Numbered from the stretch's first letter, positions 8,301 to 17,268 are shown. The stretch is DNA of 42,454 nt from an uncultured Pseudomonadota bacterium (GCA_949292385.1 CASEZC010000034.1:1-42454), one strand, 5' to 3'. The notes: generated by a model from the letters alone, not told the origin. Numbers and translations are program-made.

Positions 8301-10254
8301 GACTAGAACTTCCACCAAATATTATATTTCCGGCATTTTCAACAGAAACACTACCAGAAACATCTATAATATTTGCAGAAAACGTTGCTGTTCTTGACGT
8401 GCTATCAACGGCAACGATATCACCACCAATATTTATACTTCCATTTGTTGCAGTTAATATAAAACCAGGCGTTCCAGCTGCTGCAACATTTACAGAACCA
8501 GCTGATACCGCCTGCTCTGCACTAAGAGAAACGTTTCCATCTATATTAACTGAACCATTTGCAACAGTTACAGATTTCGTAGCGGAATCAATATTCATAT
8601 TACCAGTATCCGTAACATCAAGATTTCCATTAACAATAGTTACACCACCACCAAGTGATTTTAAATTAAGTGTTCCACCAGTAACATCAACCGCACCGAT
8701 AGTTAAATCCCCTAAATTAACATCCGAACCTTCTATACTTGTAACACCAGCAGAGTTCGTTAAAGTACCGTCTATTGCAACACTACGCGCACTTATTAAA
8801 GAATTACCCGTTTCATTTACGAAATTACCAGTAATATTAACTGCACCGTCTTGACCTGTGGTTGCCAAAACATTTAAAGCACTTCCAGAATTTGTAACAT
8901 CGGTCAAACTAACATTTGTACCACTTAACGTCATCTGCCCAAGGTTGGAAACATCTCCAGAAACAGACAAAACATTAGAAGAATTTAAATTTGTTACAGA
9001 ATTTATATTTCCGCTGCTAACATTTCCAGAAACAACTATACCTGTACCAGATGCATCATTTGCTGTAATACTTAAATTGCCACCGTTATTTATAACCGAC
9101 GTTGCAGAAACAGATTGCGCCAACAATGTCATACCTGCATCGACATTTCCAGCAGAACCATTATTTATAGTTCCTGCATTCAAAGCCCCAGCAGTAACAT
9201 TTAAATAAAAGTTATCTATATTGCTATTTATCCAATCTGTATTACCTGTAACCAACGTACCAGTTGTAACATTGAAAACATTATTTTCATTCATACCGCT
9301 CAGGTCGAAACCACTGGCTAAATTAGTCTCACCTGAAACAGTTAAATACAAATCACCAGAATTAACGAAAGAAGAATTTAACGAATCGCCACCAGCAACA
9401 GTCAAACTATCCGCATTAATCTTCAAAGAACCAGAATTCGAATCGTTTTTCACGGTTCCAGCAACACTTATATCACCAGCACTTACAATCATTGAGGAAC
9501 CGGAATTTTCTAAATTTCCAGACGTTATATTCAAATTTCCAGAAGCAGCTATATTAAACGTACCGCCATCTTGTCCATTTTGAATTGTTCCATCAGAAGT
9601 AATATTACCAGTAGTAATATCAATATTTCCACTTCCAGAATTTATAAATCCGCCCAGCGCCAAATCCGATGTAACATTCAAAGAATTCAAAGCTCCAGAT
9701 ACATTAATCGCACCAGCATTCATAGATTGTGCAGTAACAGACAAACCGGTTGTTGCAACAGTTGCACCAGCTATCGTCAAAGTATCTGCATTTTGTATTT
9801 TTAATTCTCCGTTTGCATTTACGGAACCAAAACTCATATCAACAGCACTTTCTGGTGCTAAAAAAGAAAGATTATAACCACTATTTACAACAACACTATC
9901 TGCAACAGTTATTGCCCCTTCGGAAGAAATTGTAAAAGTATTGTCTATTCCGCCTGCACCACCCAAAGCATACAAATCACCATTCGAACCACCCTGGAAA
10001 TTAGGGTCACCAATATATAAAGCGCCTGCGACATTCAACCCTTGACTTGCACCATCGCTACTACTTATTACAATACCATTACCAGACTGTATGGCTAAAT
10101 TTCCATCAGTTGTACTTAAACCGGTTAATCCACCGTCACTACCAACAGCGTTTCCAGAACCAGGATTGTAATTAGGAACATAACCATCAGGATAAACAGC
10201 CGCCTCTGCATAAAAAGGCAACAAACAATATGCAAGCGTAAATATCTTTTTCAT
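5371..10254 (-). CDS. Large autotransporter adhesin (type Va)
   Basis: A surface protein of about 1627 residues. Signal peptide: residues 1-19 (MKKIFTLAYCLLPFYAEA). The passenger (about 30-1100) is built of short degenerate strands rich in Gly, Asn, Ser and Thr, with recurring turns such as NSGT, NAGT, SGNV and TGNI about every 20 residues, which predicts a right-handed beta-helix. Near residue 1190 a DSDGDGIMDS loop resembles a calcium-binding DxDxDG site. A helical linker follows. From about 1340 to the end is a beta-barrel transporter domain with alternating aromatic strands and a terminal Phe (SGSYRF), the signal for Bam-dependent insertion. The longest frame adds 17 residues upstream, but ATG 10254 gives a clean signal peptide and is chosen. 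Function as adhesin is inferred; no protease motif is seen in the passenger. Confidence 0.9.
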   Translation of the reverse strand: MKKIFTLAYCLLPFYAEAAVYPDGYVPNYNPGSGNAVGSDGGLTGLSTTDGNLAIQSGNGIVISSSDGASQGLNVAGALYIGDPNFQGGSNGDLYALGGAGGIDNTFTISSEGAITVADSVVVNSGYNLSFLAPESAVDMSFGSVNANGELKIQNADTLTIAGATVATTGLSVTAQSMNAGAINVSGALNSLNVTSDLALGGFINSGSGNIDITTGNITSDGTIQNGQDGGTFNIAASGNLNITSGNLENSGSSMIVSAGDISVAGTVKNDSNSGSLKINADSLTVAGGDSLNSSFVNSGDLYLTVSGETNLASGFDLSGMNENNVFNVTTGTLVTGNTDWINSNIDNFYLNVTAGALNAGTINNGSAGNVDAGMTLLAQSVSATSVINNGGNLSITANDASGTGIVVSGNVSSGNINSVTNLNSSNVLSVSGDVSNLGQMTLSGTNVSLTDVTNSGSALNVLATTGQDGAVNITGNFVNETGNSLISARSVAIDGTLTNSAGVTSIEGSDVNLGDLTIGAVDVTGGTLNLKSLGGGVTIVNGNLDVTDTGNMNIDSATKSVTVANGSVNIDGNVSLSAEQAVSAGSVNVAAAGTPGFILTATNGSINIGGDIVAVDSTSRTATFSANIIDVSGSVSVENAGNIIFGGSSSQKLNVAGNVSTSNGGSVKFVTDDTDVGALQELSGGKIIATGSQITATSGSINIEDGVWFDASNPTIGLVVSETNELNLTTEVDGIYLAGGMNIASGNTLNVNSAENAELFGLVNNSGTLAVSAVNGSMEFDNTVTNSGTLTANAKTIAFSGVNNSGGNISLNSSDITLGSLTNTGNFVQGGTSGTFNLIASDINFSANNLDVTGAFSAISGNATYDVSNNVSFSGNVDVSEGASIAMVAGNAISAADLTNAGTASFTAENGISFGTINNTGSLSLDSGNGFINVNDFDAGSNGTIALAGQGLKSAADFVTNSALYQNYKGSLPEGGINITSKDFSISANSFDIGGGIFADNISFNAANYETGMNVTVDGDVSGGVAFNGLNQMTINGNYTFNKNSSILANIFGSSEKNYWATVNTTEGEDFGKITNNLGDGTAEALITVNGDFISGFNSASEFGNPAVNAPMQNGQIGLVLNDIVDQGSAIWLLHTEGEGNSIIESNDLAKLRNLNVSFCNADGSICINYLDTLNPNNGATDEDLPAYVTVRDSDGDGIMDSLYVVFDPQFGGPIQVFKLQPIVAATEGFTKGEYASANAIDNLIADRLLSAGFYNRTMIELLPEIFTGSNLEQMAWELYNRMEDYSEAMDKNGYELTQFTRLFQPRELEQIAGAIALNDHTNYRYFEDRMFDEFIWNRNRNLKKAWLDVDFGMFSQNVSDGKRVYGNRFNVSGGFDWQASETMILGLTGRISNMSSDNFDDIDLSYADNVISGRVDVNVADTNIGLGGYLMKNLSEKMRVYGNAFLDIHLFDVSRTQNYVAPIEGFGTAFSLTSEWGLMHDWLNQYIVGNAYVRAGYNTGFSVKETANNQDYMNLESDGYLMFTPGYSLIAQKRIYPSAWFQIRPYASIGVEYDVLGAPDEVQYKFAQANSYTSYDVDLNPLWANIGGGVEMLSASGLQVGLDYRYQYNSVIQLHNIKVSGSYRF

Positions 10255-10293
10255 AGCAATTTTTTTCTTTCTTCCAATCGTTTTTATTATTAT

Positions 10294-10322
10294 ATTATGA
10301 CACAATTCGTCAAATAAGACAA
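10294..10322 (-). promoter_or_regulatory. Possible promoter of the autotransporter gene
   Basis: On the minus strand TTGTCT (10317-10322), 17 nt, CATAAT (10294-10299). AT-rich surroundings offer other -10-like words, so this is tentative. Confidence 0.35.
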
Positions 10323-10335
10323 GACGTAACTGTAA

Positions 10336-11634
<1,299 letters not shown>

Positions 11635-11647
11635 TAATACATAAAGG

Positions 11648-11669
11648 AGGGGCAGATAAAACTGCCCCT
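11648..11669 (+). terminator. Hairpin after eno: weak terminator or attenuator
   Basis: AGGGGCAG pairs with CTGCCCCT over loop ATAAAA. Only TTT follows before an A-run, so termination is probably partial. The Shine-Dalgarno-like AAAGGAGG at 11643-11650 enters the 5' arm, and the next gene starts ten bases beyond the hairpin. Confidence 0.6.
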
Positions 11670-11679
11670 TTAAAAAACT

Positions 11680-11889
11680 ATGACAATAACAGGTGCAACA
11701 ATTTTACTATATGCAAAATATGCGGTTTCAATACTTATACTAATCGGTATATTATTGGCGCCTGCTTGGATTGCACGTCAAACCAAAAAAAGCAAACAAG
11801 ATATGATTCTTGTAAGGCTTGGCAGTTGGATATTTGCCTGGACAGGCATTGGTTGGCTGTGGGCACTATTCTGGGGCAGCAAAAAATAA
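11680..11889 (+). CDS. Small membrane protein, superinfection-immunity (Imm)-like
   Basis: A 69-residue protein with two hydrophobic segments (about 8-27 and 46-64) joined by a short basic loop. The second segment and its ending, FAWTGIGWLWALFWGSKK, match the conserved part of the Imm family, named after the phage T4 protein that blocks DNA injection by superinfecting phage but widespread in bacterial genomes with no proven role. This is recognition of a pattern, not a search result. No ribosome site lies at the normal distance from ATG 11680; the nearest is on the far side of the hairpin at 11648-11669. Expression probably depends on read-through from eno. Confidence 0.7.
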   Translation: MTITGATILLYAKYAVSILILIGILLAPAWIARQTKKSKQDMILVRLGSWIFAWTGIGWLWALFWGSKK

Positions 11890-11911
11890 AAACCTATAAT
11901 AAAAAACAAAT

Positions 11912-11939
11912 AAAAAAGGGCGCAAAAGCCCCTTTATTA
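11912..11939. terminator. Bidirectional terminator
   Basis: AAAGGGC pairs with GCCCCTTT (one bulged C) over GCAAAA. The minus strand has a good T6 tail, and the plus strand continues TTTATTATTTT. It closes both the Imm-like gene (plus) and the 52-residue small gene (minus). Confidence 0.75.
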
Positions 11940-11968
11940 TTTTATAAAAGTAACTTGAAATAAATCAA

Positions 11969-12127
11969 TCACTTCCCATTCTGCCCATCCCTTAAATCTA
12001 CATTTCGTGCGGCCAAAGCAGATACAATATCAAAAACAGCTGCTGTACCCTTTTTATAACCAGCACCATGCATTTCTTTCTGCAAAACGTCTTTTGCTTT
12101 ACTAAAAGTATTCATATTATCAGTCAT
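11969..12127 (-). CDS. Small protein of 52 residues, unknown
   Basis: I do not recognise this protein. It runs from MTDNMNTFSKAKDVLQ to NVDLRDGQNGK and has no signal peptide or membrane segment. The middle (residues 8-43) looks helical, with Gly-rich GAGYKKG in the centre. It is treated as real because its gene signals are complete: TTGACA and TATAAT hexamers upstream, AAGAGG about nine bases before ATG 12127, and a shared terminator downstream. A second in-frame ATG lies at codon 5. A regulatory or DNA-associated small protein would be a guess. Confidence 0.65.
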   Translation of the reverse strand: MTDNMNTFSKAKDVLQKEMHGAGYKKGTAAVFDIVSALAARNVDLRDGQNGK

Positions 12128-12165
12128 CTTCAATGCCTCTTAAACATCTCTCTGACAAAATCAAA

Positions 12166-12192
12166 ATTATACTAATTTTTATTTTTTGTCAA
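12166..12192 (-). promoter_or_regulatory. Promoter of the 52-residue small protein
   Basis: On the minus strand both hexamers are perfect, TTGACA (12187-12192) and TATAAT (12166-12171), but the spacer is only 15 nt, which usually lowers activity. Confidence 0.5.
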
Positions 12193-12214
12193 GTATTATT
12201 TTAATTACATCAAA

Positions 12215-13747
12215 CTACTGTTCACACCCATACATTCCGCAAGCGCCCGCATCTTCTTCCACCGCATATTCTTCAACGACTGCGACTGGAACATTTTGCG
12301 CTGGTTCAGTATAATGAACCTCTTTTACAACGCGAACGCGACGATTTTTAGCGTTTGCTACATTATCAGGCGTTTGAACTGCTAAATCTTCTTCACCGGA
12401 AGACACCGCAACAATCTGACTTGCTGGGATGCCATATTTTATAAGCATTTTCTGAACAGCCTCTGCTCTGCGGCCACCCAATGCATAGTTATAGTTAGAA
12501 GAGCCCATGGTATCAGTATGTCCAACAACAGAAACTTTTATATTCTTGTTATTCTGCGTTGCTGTTGCCAATTTCCTTATCAAGTCTTCATATTCAGTTT
12601 TAATCGTAGCTTTATCAAAATCGAACAAGATTTCGAAGACCTCTTCCATAACATGCTGTTTTGGTTCCAAAGGAATTTGCTGAACTTTTATTATAGTTTT
12701 TTCAGCAGAAGCATTTGCCGCATTTGCCTGCAACTGATCCAAGCGAGCATTAATTGCCGCCAGTTCTGCACGCATAGCCATCATCATATTAATAAACTCT
12801 TCACGTGTAACCAATTCCTCACCAATCATAGGTATCGGCTCTGCAGAAATTTCTTGCTGAGGTTCAACCTGTGGCACAGTCTGCGCTTCAACAACTTCTG
12901 CAGCTTCAATAGTTTTTTCTTGTTCTTGTGCCGGTGCAGCATTATTTCTTGTTATCGTTTTATCGCCACCATATATATTTTGGTTAAATACTAACGGTTG
13001 AACAGGAACTGGATTTATCAAATGCTCTGGAACATTTACATTATTTACGATAATAACACCTTCACGAGCTTTACCGACGCCACGCATTTCAGATAAATTA
13101 CGTGTATCTGGGTAATACTTTTGCTGTTCTACTGTATTTTGCTGTACATTGTTAACTGCAACCGTTTCTTGTGTAGTTTCTATAACGGTACAATCCGCAC
13201 TATTTGAATCAGAACAATCAACCAATGCATTCATTGTCTTAATAAAACGAGCTTTACATTCATCAGCCGTTCCCATCTGACCACTAGCCGTTGCTGACAA
13301 CCAACAATCATACTTAGCCTGCGCTTCCGCAGCAAGCTTTGGATTTGTCATGCTAGCATCATTCTTTAACTGATTCAGCAAATCATTATATGCATTATAA
13401 AGTTCAAATGACTGTTGTTCATCTTCAACAAGCCAATTTTCCAAAGTTTCAGGAAATGGTAATTCTCCAGAAAACGCTGCAACAGCCTTCTGCGCAAAGA
13501 ATTCACCCATTTCAGGATAACCACTTGTTCTTGCATTATATACAGCATAAGACCTGTAATTCATAGCTAATTGATTTAAGAAAGAATCTTTATGTGGTGC
13601 AGAATAAACATCCAAGCTTTCAACATAATCAACAGTTGGCGTCGCCACTGGAGCGTAAGCATTTTCGTCACTTCCCGCGCAACCAACCAATCCAATCGCA
13701 GACAAAGCAGCTAAAACACGAGAAAGCATAAACGATTTATTTTTCAT
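12215..13747 (-). CDS. OmpA-family peptidoglycan-binding lipoprotein
   Basis: A 510-residue outer-membrane lipoprotein. The lipobox LVGC places the lipidated Cys at residue 23. Residues 40-185 form a helical, Cys-containing domain that I do not recognise. Residues about 190-310 are Gln/Val/Glu/Pro-rich and probably extended. A short coiled coil follows (MAMRAELAAINARLDQLQ, about 318-340). Residues 365-475 are an OmpA C-terminal domain with ILFDFDKATIK, VVGHTDTMGSSNYN and NAKNRRVRV, the parts that bind diaminopimelate in peptidoglycan. It therefore probably tethers the outer membrane to the wall. AAAGGA lies eight bases before ATG 13747, and a strong promoter lies at 13775-13803. The domain order differs from the short Pal lipoprotein, so I give no symbol. 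No terminator is evident downstream. Confidence 0.88.
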   Translation of the reverse strand: MKNKSFMLSRVLAALSAIGLVGCAGSDENAYAPVATPTVDYVESLDVYSAPHKDSFLNQLAMNYRSYAVYNARTSGYPEMGEFFAQKAVAAFSGELPFPETLENWLVEDEQQSFELYNAYNDLLNQLKNDASMTNPKLAAEAQAKYDCWLSATASGQMGTADECKARFIKTMNALVDCSDSNSADCTVIETTQETVAVNNVQQNTVEQQKYYPDTRNLSEMRGVGKAREGVIIVNNVNVPEHLINPVPVQPLVFNQNIYGGDKTITRNNAAPAQEQEKTIEAAEVVEAQTVPQVEPQQEISAEPIPMIGEELVTREEFINMMMAMRAELAAINARLDQLQANAANASAEKTIIKVQQIPLEPKQHVMEEVFEILFDFDKATIKTEYEDLIRKLATATQNNKNIKVSVVGHTDTMGSSNYNYALGGRRAEAVQKMLIKYGIPASQIVAVSSGEEDLAVQTPDNVANAKNRRVRVVKEVHYTEPAQNVPVAVVEEYAVEEDAGACGMYGCEQ

Positions 13748-13774
13748 AAAAAAATCCTTTCTATAATTAGTTCA

Positions 13775-13803
13775 ATTATACGATTTTTACGCTTACTAGT
13801 AAA
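13775..13803 (-). promoter_or_regulatory. Promoter of the OmpA-family lipoprotein gene
   Basis: On the minus strand TTTACT (13798-13803), 17 nt, and a perfect TATAAT (13775-13780), followed by a leader of about 25 nt with AAAGGA. Confidence 0.7.
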
Positions 13804-13824
13804 GAGAAAAAACAACCTTCAAAA

Positions 13825-14646
13825 TTAATTCGCCATGAATTGTGCAGCAATAGATCCCAAAGAAGACAAACCACCTAAGCCAGACATTCCACTTCCAGTA
13901 ATAGCCCCGACTTGATTCATTATATTGCCCGTATTTGTAGGCTGTCCTATGTTGCTTATTGTAGTATTCAACAAATCACCCCACATAGCGCGTTTTTTAG
14001 CACTCAATTTTGCATAGGAACAATTTTCCACCTTTGAAAGAATTTTTGCTGCCATAGTAGCTTCTGACGCAGTATAATCAGCTTCTGAAAAGTCAATTAA
14101 ATTAAATATATCATATATATCCGAAACAGTTTTTTTATTTTTATCAGAACAAGTCCTTGACCCATCAGAGCAATACGTCGCCCTACCCACCTGTGGATAA
14201 CCAGCCCAAATCACGCCATCTTCCGCACTTCCTGTAAACCAATTATAACAAATATCTTCTGAATCCGTACCGGCAGCAATTATAACAGCAGTTTCATATC
14301 CATTAGCTGTATTACAACGCTTTCTTCCTAACCTAGCCTCTACTTCTTTGGCACTCATTGTGCCGGTCTTAGCCCATTCTTTCATCGTCTCATTAACGAA
14401 ATTTATTTCTTGTGATGTAGGCATACATTCTGCCGTTAATTCTTTTTGCTTAGCATTCATCTGTTGTACACTGCCAACCAACCCCAAAACAGTAGAAACT
14501 AAACTTGTCGTGGTTGCAGAACTAGAAGCCTCTTGCGTAGCGACGGGCGCCGCTTTTTTAATAGTTATCGCAGAAAACGCTGGTTCAGAAATTCCAGCAA
14601 ACAAGAAACATACAAAAAAAGCAAAAAATCTTTTCATCTCTCTCAT
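13825..14646 (-). CDS. Secreted Cys-containing protein of unknown function
   Basis: A protein of about 273 residues that I do not recognise. An N-terminal signal peptide (MKRFFAFFVCFLFAGISEPAFSA) is followed by an Ala/Ser/Thr-rich stretch, a helical segment (about 45-75), and a central domain with paired cysteines (AEC, KRC, DIC, ATYC, RTC, ENC) that could form disulphides in the periplasm. The last 40 residues are rich in Gly, Ser, Met and Asn (GLGGLSSLGS). ATG 14646 is used because it lies exactly six bases after a TATACT -10 box, giving a leaderless mRNA. ATG 14637 with GAGAG just upstream is equally possible and gives the neater signal peptide. It is divergent from lptC. Confidence 0.75.
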   Translation of the reverse strand: MREMKRFFAFFVCFLFAGISEPAFSAITIKKAAPVATQEASSSATTTSLVSTVLGLVGSVQQMNAKQKELTAECMPTSQEINFVNETMKEWAKTGTMSAKEVEARLGRKRCNTANGYETAVIIAAGTDSEDICYNWFTGSAEDGVIWAGYPQVGRATYCSDGSRTCSDKNKKTVSDIYDIFNLIDFSEADYTASEATMAAKILSKVENCSYAKLSAKKRAMWGDLLNTTISNIGQPTNTGNIMNQVGAITGSGMSGLGGLSSLGSIAAQFMAN

Positions 14647-14652
14647 AGTCAA

Positions 14653-14681
14653 AGTATAACACAATTTTTTTTCTGAATAAA
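14653..14681 (-). promoter_or_regulatory. Promoter of the secreted protein gene, probably leaderless
   Basis: On the minus strand TTTATT (14676-14681), 17 nt, TATACT (14653-14658). The ATG at 14646 begins after a six-base gap. Confidence 0.4.
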
Positions 14682-14758
14682 TATAAAAATTGCTTTTTTA
14701 TAAAACCCAGTTTAAACTAGGTACTGTGAAACGAGAAAATCGTAATTTTATTATTTTT

Positions 14759-15205
14759 ATGAAACACAGACGCTTAAAACGCCTGTGGCAGTTTTTCTTT
14801 ACTGGCTGGGGTTTAGTAATGGTCGTTGCTTTAATTGCAGGCGCATTATTTTCTAAACAGCTTTTATGGACCCCTATATCAGCCATAAATATGACAGATA
14901 TAGTAACCAACCAATTCAAAATGTCTGGCGCATCATTTGCAGGCACAGACACAAATGGTGAACCTTTTAAAATAAACGCAAAAAGTGCTCGTCAAGAATA
15001 TAACTATCCTGATATAATATTTTTAGAAAAAGTTTCTGGCACGGTAAACCGAATATCAAACAAAGAAAAAATAACAGATAACATTTCGGCAAACTCTGGC
15101 AAGTATAACAAAAAAACAAAAACAGTAACATTATTAAACAATGTAAAAATAGACTCCAGCAATGGGGACAAGATAAGAACAGATGAATTGGTGATAAAAT
15201 TATGA
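14759..15205 (+). CDS. lptC: LPS export protein LptC
   Basis: A 148-residue inner-membrane protein of the lipopolysaccharide transport bridge. LptC receives LPS from the LptB2FG transporter and passes it to periplasmic LptA. One N-terminal membrane anchor (WGLVMVVALIAGALF, about residues 17-32) precedes a single OstA/LptC beta-jellyroll domain with the typical periodic strands (ITDNISANSGKYNKKTKTVTLLNNVKI). The start is uncertain: ATG 14759 has no ribosome site. GTG 14726 is in frame and lies seven bases after a weak -10-like TAAACT (14713-14718), which is preceded 17 nt earlier by TTGCTT. It overlaps lptB by ATGA, so the two are translationally coupled. Confidence 0.88.
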   Translation: MKHRRLKRLWQFFFTGWGLVMVVALIAGALFSKQLLWTPISAINMTDIVTNQFKMSGASFAGTDTNGEPFKINAKSARQEYNYPDIIFLEKVSGTVNRISNKEKITDNISANSGKYNKKTKTVTLLNNVKIDSSNGDKIRTDELVIKL

Positions 15206-15930
15206 AACAATCCGTATTGCGCATTCAGCATCTTTCAAAATCTTATGGCAAAAGAATGGTCATAAAAGACATATCTATGGAGGCACGCCAAGGCGAATCA
15301 GTTGGCTTGCTTGGTCCTAACGGGGCTGGGAAAACAACCGCTTTTTATTGCATAACAGGACAGTTAAACGCAACAGGCGGTCAAATATTTTTAAATTCAC
15401 AAGACATAACTCATCTGCCTTTTTATCAGCGTGCAAGATTACACATTGGTTATTTACCACAAGAAAACAGTGTTTTTCGTGGTCTAACAGTTGAACAAAA
15501 TATAATGGCAATACTGGAAGTTGTCGAACCAAGCAAAAAAAAGCGCAAACAAAAATTAGACGCTTTACTAGAAGAATTTTCTATATCAAGCCTAAGACGT
15601 AGTCCTGCGACAGCATTATCAGGTGGCGAAAGACGCCGCGTTGAAATTGCGCGCGCACTGGCAAACGACCCTAAATTCATATTATTAGACGAACCATTTG
15701 CAGGGATTGACCCAATTGCAGTTAATGAAATCAGAAGTTTAGTATCCCAATTAAAGAATCGCGGGCTTGGCGTAATAATAACAGACCATAATGTTCGCGA
15801 AACACTTGGTATTACAGATAGAAGCTATGTTTTACATGATGGAAAAATATTAAAACACGGAACAACAGAAGAAATCGTAAAAGACGAAATGGTAAAGAAA
15901 GTGTATTTAGGTGAAGATTTTGTAATGTAA
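15202..15930 (+). CDS. lptB: LPS export ABC transporter ATP-binding protein LptB
   Basis: A 242-residue cytoplasmic ATPase that drives extraction of LPS from the inner membrane with LptF and LptG. ABC motifs appear in order: Walker A GPNGAGKTT (about 39-47), Q-loop GYLPQENSVFRGL, signature ALSGGERRRVEIARAL, Walker B FILLDEPFAGIDP and switch His in ITDHNVRET. The sequence GPNGAGKTTAFY with LPQENSVF is characteristic of LptB rather than other ABC subunits, and the lptC neighbour agrees. Its ATG overlaps the lptC stop. Length is normal. A terminator follows directly. No lptA gene is present between them or next to them here. Confidence 0.95.
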   Translation: MKQSVLRIQHLSKSYGKRMVIKDISMEARQGESVGLLGPNGAGKTTAFYCITGQLNATGGQIFLNSQDITHLPFYQRARLHIGYLPQENSVFRGLTVEQNIMAILEVVEPSKKKRKQKLDALLEEFSISSLRRSPATALSGGERRRVEIARALANDPKFILLDEPFAGIDPIAVNEIRSLVSQLKNRGLGVIITDHNVRETLGITDRSYVLHDGKILKHGTTEEIVKDEMVKKVYLGEDFVM

Positions 15931-15958
15931 AAAAAGTCCCGTTTTAAACGGGCTTTTT
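15931..15958. terminator. Bidirectional terminator between lptB and carD
   Basis: AAAAAG(T)CCCG pairs with CGGGCTTTTT over a TTTTAAA loop. T7 on the plus strand and a T-run on the minus strand serve the convergent genes. Confidence 0.85.
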
Positions 15959-16525
15959 TTATGCATCATCTTCTTCCATATCGTCTTCGTCATCATCAAC
16001 GTCAACGGCATTCAAATCTATTTCTTTCGGAATACCCAAAATATCTTCAATTTTTTCAGAAGCTTCATCTAAATCTATTTTATGCAAAACAGCGAACTCT
16101 TGTGCCATACGTTCCAAAGCACGCAAATATAACTGCCTTGCCGAGAATGTCATAGTATCAGCAGCGGTTCTGCGCTGTAAATCACGAACAACCTCTGCCA
16201 GCTTCATTGGGTCACCAGAATTAATATTTTCTTCGTACTGCGCTGCACGACGCGCCCATATCATACGCTTTGCCCCTGCCTTACCTTTAGCAGACGCAAT
16301 AGCTTCATCCATTTTCTTAACGGACGTCAAAGGACGCAGACCAGAAATTTCAGCACGTTCAACGGGAACACGCAATGTCATATGATTTCTTTCAAAATCA
16401 ATAACCAACATTTTTATTTTCTGATCACCGATTGTTTGTTCTTCTACGCGAACCAATTTACCAACACCCTGTGTTGGATAAACGACATACTGACCTGCTT
16501 TAAAATCTAATTTTTTACTTGGCAT
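15959..16525 (-). CDS. carD: CarD/CdnL-family transcriptional regulator
   Basis: A 188-residue RNA polymerase-binding protein. Residues about 8-65 form the Tudor-like CarD_CdnL_TRCF domain (FKAGQYVVYPTQGVGKLVRVEE, then VPVERAEISGLRPL), which contacts the polymerase beta subunit. The helical C-terminal domain (about 75-165) contains WARRAAQYEENINSGDP and stabilises the open promoter complex at rRNA and housekeeping promoters in other bacteria. The last 15 residues are almost all Asp and Glu, which is unusual for the family and may limit DNA affinity. AAAGG lies about nine bases before ATG 16525. The family makes sense here because the local promoters are of sigma-70 type. The symbol is family-based. 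Confidence 0.93.
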   Translation of the reverse strand: MPSKKLDFKAGQYVVYPTQGVGKLVRVEEQTIGDQKIKMLVIDFERNHMTLRVPVERAEISGLRPLTSVKKMDEAIASAKGKAGAKRMIWARRAAQYEENINSGDPMKLAEVVRDLQRRTAADTMTFSARQLYLRALERMAQEFAVLHKIDLDEASEKIEDILGIPKEIDLNAVDVDDDEDDMEEDDA

Positions 16526-16568
16526 AATAAGATACCTTTACCCTTTTGCCATTCTCTCATCGGTGAGT

Positions 16569-16597
16569 ATTATACCATAAAAAACCAAAAAAACAAA
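16569..16597 (-). promoter_or_regulatory. Extended -10 promoter of carD
   Basis: On the minus strand a perfect TATAAT (16569-16574) is preceded by TGG, an extended -10 TGn element. The -35 box is poor (TTTGTT, 16592-16597, 17-nt spacer). Confidence 0.6.
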
Positions 16598-16606
16598 TAA
16601 TACACT

Positions 16607-16643
16607 AAAAATAAAGCGACCTTTTAAAAGGCCGCTTTATTTT
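16607..16643 (-). terminator. Terminator after the Cys-rich secreted protein gene
   Basis: AAAATAAAGCG and CGCTTTATTTT form an 11-bp stem, then an A/C mismatch and a further CCTT/AAGG pairing. The stop codon of the minus-strand gene lies in its outer arm. A T-run follows on the minus strand. Confidence 0.8.
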
Positions 16644-17199
16644 ATCTTATCATTCTACGCAAAGTACCGCTTGTTCTTCTTATACTAGACTCACGACTTC
16701 CTGTCGTAGTACCGCTTGAAGTAGCGCAAACCCATTCATCCCCCTGCAAAATAGCACTTTGACCATCAGGGCATTCAGGTTTTTCTATTCTCCAACCGAA
16801 ACAACTTCCCTTCTGATAAGAAGTATATGTTGCATTATCCGCCCCGCCACGAGTATAAGCACCATATTCAGGATTCCAAATACCTGCCGGTTCACCACTA
16901 CACCACTTTCTATCGCCAAAACATTCTATGCAATTATCATTTGCATCGCAAAGTTCAACGGGTGCAGATGTAGTTTTATAACCGCTGGCCGCACTTTTAC
17001 CACTGCCCATAGATTTTCCATTTTCCAAATCGCGACACCACAACTTCTGGCATTCTGCTGCATCAATTCCGTCTATATCACTATGAGAAACCAAAATATA
17101 CCCAGGGCCACAAGAAGTAAGCTTATTTGCGGCATCGGCTTCACCCACAAAAGGAATTAAACAAAATAAAAATAATAAATAAGTTGCTTTTTTTAACAT
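16642..17199 (-). CDS. Secreted Cys-rich protein of unknown function
   Basis: A 185-residue protein I do not recognise. Residues 1-23 are a Sec signal peptide (VGEADA cleavage region). The mature chain holds many cysteines spaced as if in small disulphide loops (TSCGPGY, AECQKLWC, ELC, NCIEC, KWC, SCFGW, PECPDG, WVC), with aromatic and Gly-rich turns. The tail (about 155-185) is Ser/Thr/Gly/Arg-rich and basic. The even number of cysteines and the signal peptide suit an oxidised periplasmic or surface protein. No ribosome site is clear before ATG 17199. It is followed by a strong terminator and then by the carD promoter on the same strand, so it is its own unit. Confidence 0.75.
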   Translation of the reverse strand: MLKKATYLLFLFCLIPFVGEADAANKLTSCGPGYILVSHSDIDGIDAAECQKLWCRDLENGKSMGSGKSAASGYKTTSAPVELCDANDNCIECFGDRKWCSGEPAGIWNPEYGAYTRGGADNATYTSYQKGSCFGWRIEKPECPDGQSAILQGDEWVCATSSGTTTGSRESSIRRTSGTLRRMIR

Positions 17200-17268
17200 A
17201 AGTAAATCTCTCTTTTTTTATTATTTTATACTTTTTACGTATATTTTGCAAACGTCTTTTATAAAAGA

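Noticed and set aside
7502..9583. Several open frames of 116-181 codons on the plus strand inside the autotransporter gene
   Set aside because: They mirror the Asn/Ser/Thr-rich passenger on the opposite strand. Their Val/Pro/Phe-rich translations are what antisense of that bias produces, and no ribosome site or domain supports them.
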